Source: Candidatus Hydrogenedentota bacterium (lineage in GTDB: Bacteria > Hydrogenedentota > Hydrogenedentia > Hydrogenedentales > CAITNO01). Taken from it: a stretch of DNA of 5,400 bases. The notes under the pieces are model-generated. The model ran no database searches, was not told the origin of the DNA, and saw nothing but the letters and a program-made list of their open reading frames with translations. Both the position numbers and the translations under genes were made by a program. Of the stretch, positions 4,365 through 5,400 are shown in pieces (position 1 is the stretch's first letter; each line of letters opens with the position of its first letter). The stretch spans positions 1-5,400 of the forward strand of contig JAKLHG010000300.1 of assembly GCA_022710255.1 (NCBI GenBank). Reading direction: 5' to 3'.

Positions 4365-5400
4365 CTACGCTTTTTGAATCCTTTTGCGAGCCGCCAGCAA
4401 CGCTTCACGTACCTGTTTCGGCGCGGTAGCGCCGCATTGATTGCGCCGTTCCAGGAGCGTCTGCAAATCCAAGGCGTGAAATACATCCTCCTCAACCGCC
4501 GGATGAAACTGTTTCAATTCCTGAAGGCTGAGCGCATCAAGGGAAGTGTTTCCCTTGATGCAGTACCGTACCATTTCACCCACGACTTCGTGGGCTTTTC
4601 GGAAAGGCACCGCTTTACCCACAAGATAATCCGCAAGGTCGGTGGCGTTCATGAACCCCCGGGCGGTCGCCTGAAGCATGGCCTCCCGGTTGAAAACGGT
4701 TTCCGGCAGCATGGCGGCAAAAACAGCCAGGCAGAGCTGTACCGTGTCGGAAGCATGGAAAACCGGTTCCTTGTCCTCCTGCAGGTCGCGATTGTAGGTA
4801 AGCGGCAGCCCTTTCATGAGCGTTAACAAGGCAAGGAGATCGGCATAGACCCGGCCGGTCTTGCCTCGGGTCAGCTCAGCGGCATCGGGATTCTTCTTCT
4901 GGGGCATGATGCTGGAGCCCGTCGTGTACGCGTCGGCAATCTCGACGAACCCGAACTCGCCCGAAGACCAGAGGATCAGGTCCTCGCAGAAGCGGCTCAG
5001 GTGCATCATGAGAAGGCCCGCGTCGAAGATGAACTCGGCGACGAAGTCCCGGTCGGAAACGGCGTCCATGCTGTTGGCCGTGACCGCCCGGAACCCGAGC
5101 AGCTTCGCCGTGTATTTCCGGTCGAGGGGCAGGCTCGTCCCGGCCAGCGCCGCCGAGCCCAGCGGCATCACGTTGACCCGCTCGAGGCACTCGCCAAGCC
5201 TCTGCGCGTCGCGCTCGAGCATCTCCCGGAAGGCGAGCAGGTAGTGCGCGAGCAGCACCGGCTGCGCCTTCTGAAGGTGGGTGTAGCCCGGCAGGACCGT
5301 GTCGATCTCTCTCTTCGCGACGGCAACGAACGTCCTCTGGAGCCCCGCCACGAGGTCGAGGATGTCCCCGATCCGCTCGCGGAGGTAGAGCCTCATGTCC
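4365..5400 (-). CDS. argH: argininosuccinate lyase, C-terminal three quarters (runs off right edge)
   Basis: ArgH splits argininosuccinate into arginine and fumarate, the last step of arginine biosynthesis, as a cytosolic homotetramer of the fumarase/aspartase superfamily. The window encodes about 344 of roughly 460 residues. Counting from the ATG at 5396, PGYTHLQKAQP (36-46) contains the catalytic-region His, SDRDFVAEF (114-122) is conserved, GSSIMPQKKNPD (160-171) is the superfamily signature with the mobile-loop Ser, and KGLPLTYNRDLQEDKEPVF (195-213) and ATDLADYLV (251-259) are typical of ArgH. The end QKA-TAG agrees with the usual length. That ATG is not the start: the frame stays open upstream with Asp, as in the family's ATDMRLYLR, so the N-terminus lies beyond 5400. 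Codon usage changes abruptly near 4892: Lys, Glu and Asp are almost always AAG, GAG and GAC upstream (toward 5400), but often AAA, GAA and GAT downstream. This suggests a mosaic gene. Confidence 0.93.
   Translation of the reverse strand, partial: DMRLYLRERIGDILDLVAGLQRTFVAVAKREIDTVLPGYTHLQKAQPVLLAHYLLAFREMLERDAQRLGECLERVNVMPLGSAALAGTSLPLDRKYTAKLLGFRAVTANSMDAVSDRDFVAEFIFDAGLLMMHLSRFCEDLILWSSGEFGFVEIADAYTTGSSIMPQKKNPDAAELTRGKTGRVYADLLALLTLMKGLPLTYNRDLQEDKEPVFHASDTVQLCLAVFAAMLPETVFNREAMLQATARGFMNATDLADYLVGKAVPFRKAHEVVGEMVRYCIKGNTSLDALSLQELKQFHPAVEEDVFHALDLQTLLERRNQCGATAPKQVREALLAARKRIQKA

Noticed and set aside
4356..5244. Plus-strand ORFs at 4356-4826 and 4861-5244, and the minus ORF at 4876-5190
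   Set aside because: All overlap argH, whose family motifs run through the whole region in one frame.
5394..5396. ATG at 5396-5394 as the argH start
   Set aside because: It would remove about 115 conserved residues. The frame is open upstream and the residue before it is Asp, as in the family's conserved ATDMRLYLR, so this Met is internal.

Overview
The window reads as a medium-GC chromosomal segment of a free-living bacterium with secreted glycan-active and beta-rich proteins. The gene content (a signal-peptide sialidase-like protein, a Gfo/Idh/MocA remnant, a lone tyrosine recombinase, and a hairpin-rich dispersed repeat) recalls the Planctomycetes/Verrucomicrobia/Lentisphaerae/Hydrogenedentes groups. 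That placement is an inference from gene flavour, not a demonstrated assignment.

Layout, left to right. (1) 1-285, minus: N-terminal DNA-binding part of a tyrosine recombinase/integrase running off the left edge, with a strong ribosome binding site (RBS), a candidate promoter, and a leader able to fold the RBS into a long-range stem. (2) 546-1889, minus: a complete secreted sialidase/BNR-repeat protein with five Asp boxes. (3) 2026-2300, minus: the C-terminal remnant of a Gfo/Idh/MocA oxidoreductase, broken by an apparent one-base deletion. (4) 2379-2960, minus: a class I SAM methyltransferase whose second half is missing; from about residue 123 the frame continues through a hairpin-rich, repeat-like segment (about 2440-2600). 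(5) 2961-3327: a 367-base intergenic gap between divergent genes. (6) 3328-4293, plus: an unrecognised secreted beta-rich protein with six cysteines after its signal peptide. (7) 4365-5400, minus: the C-terminal three quarters of argininosuccinate lyase (argH), running off the right edge.

The genes do not form one pathway. argH is housekeeping arginine biosynthesis, the sialidase-like and 321-residue proteins are exported, and the middle of the window (about 2030-2600) is a decayed accessory zone where two genes lost parts next to a repeat-like element. The most notable signals are an abrupt codon-usage switch inside argH at the conserved MPQKKNP motif (third-position GC about 95% upstream and about 65% downstream, counted by eye), the possible RBS-sequestering leader of the integrase, and the methyltransferase/repeat chimera. 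No rRNA, tRNA, CRISPR array or complete insertion sequence was seen.
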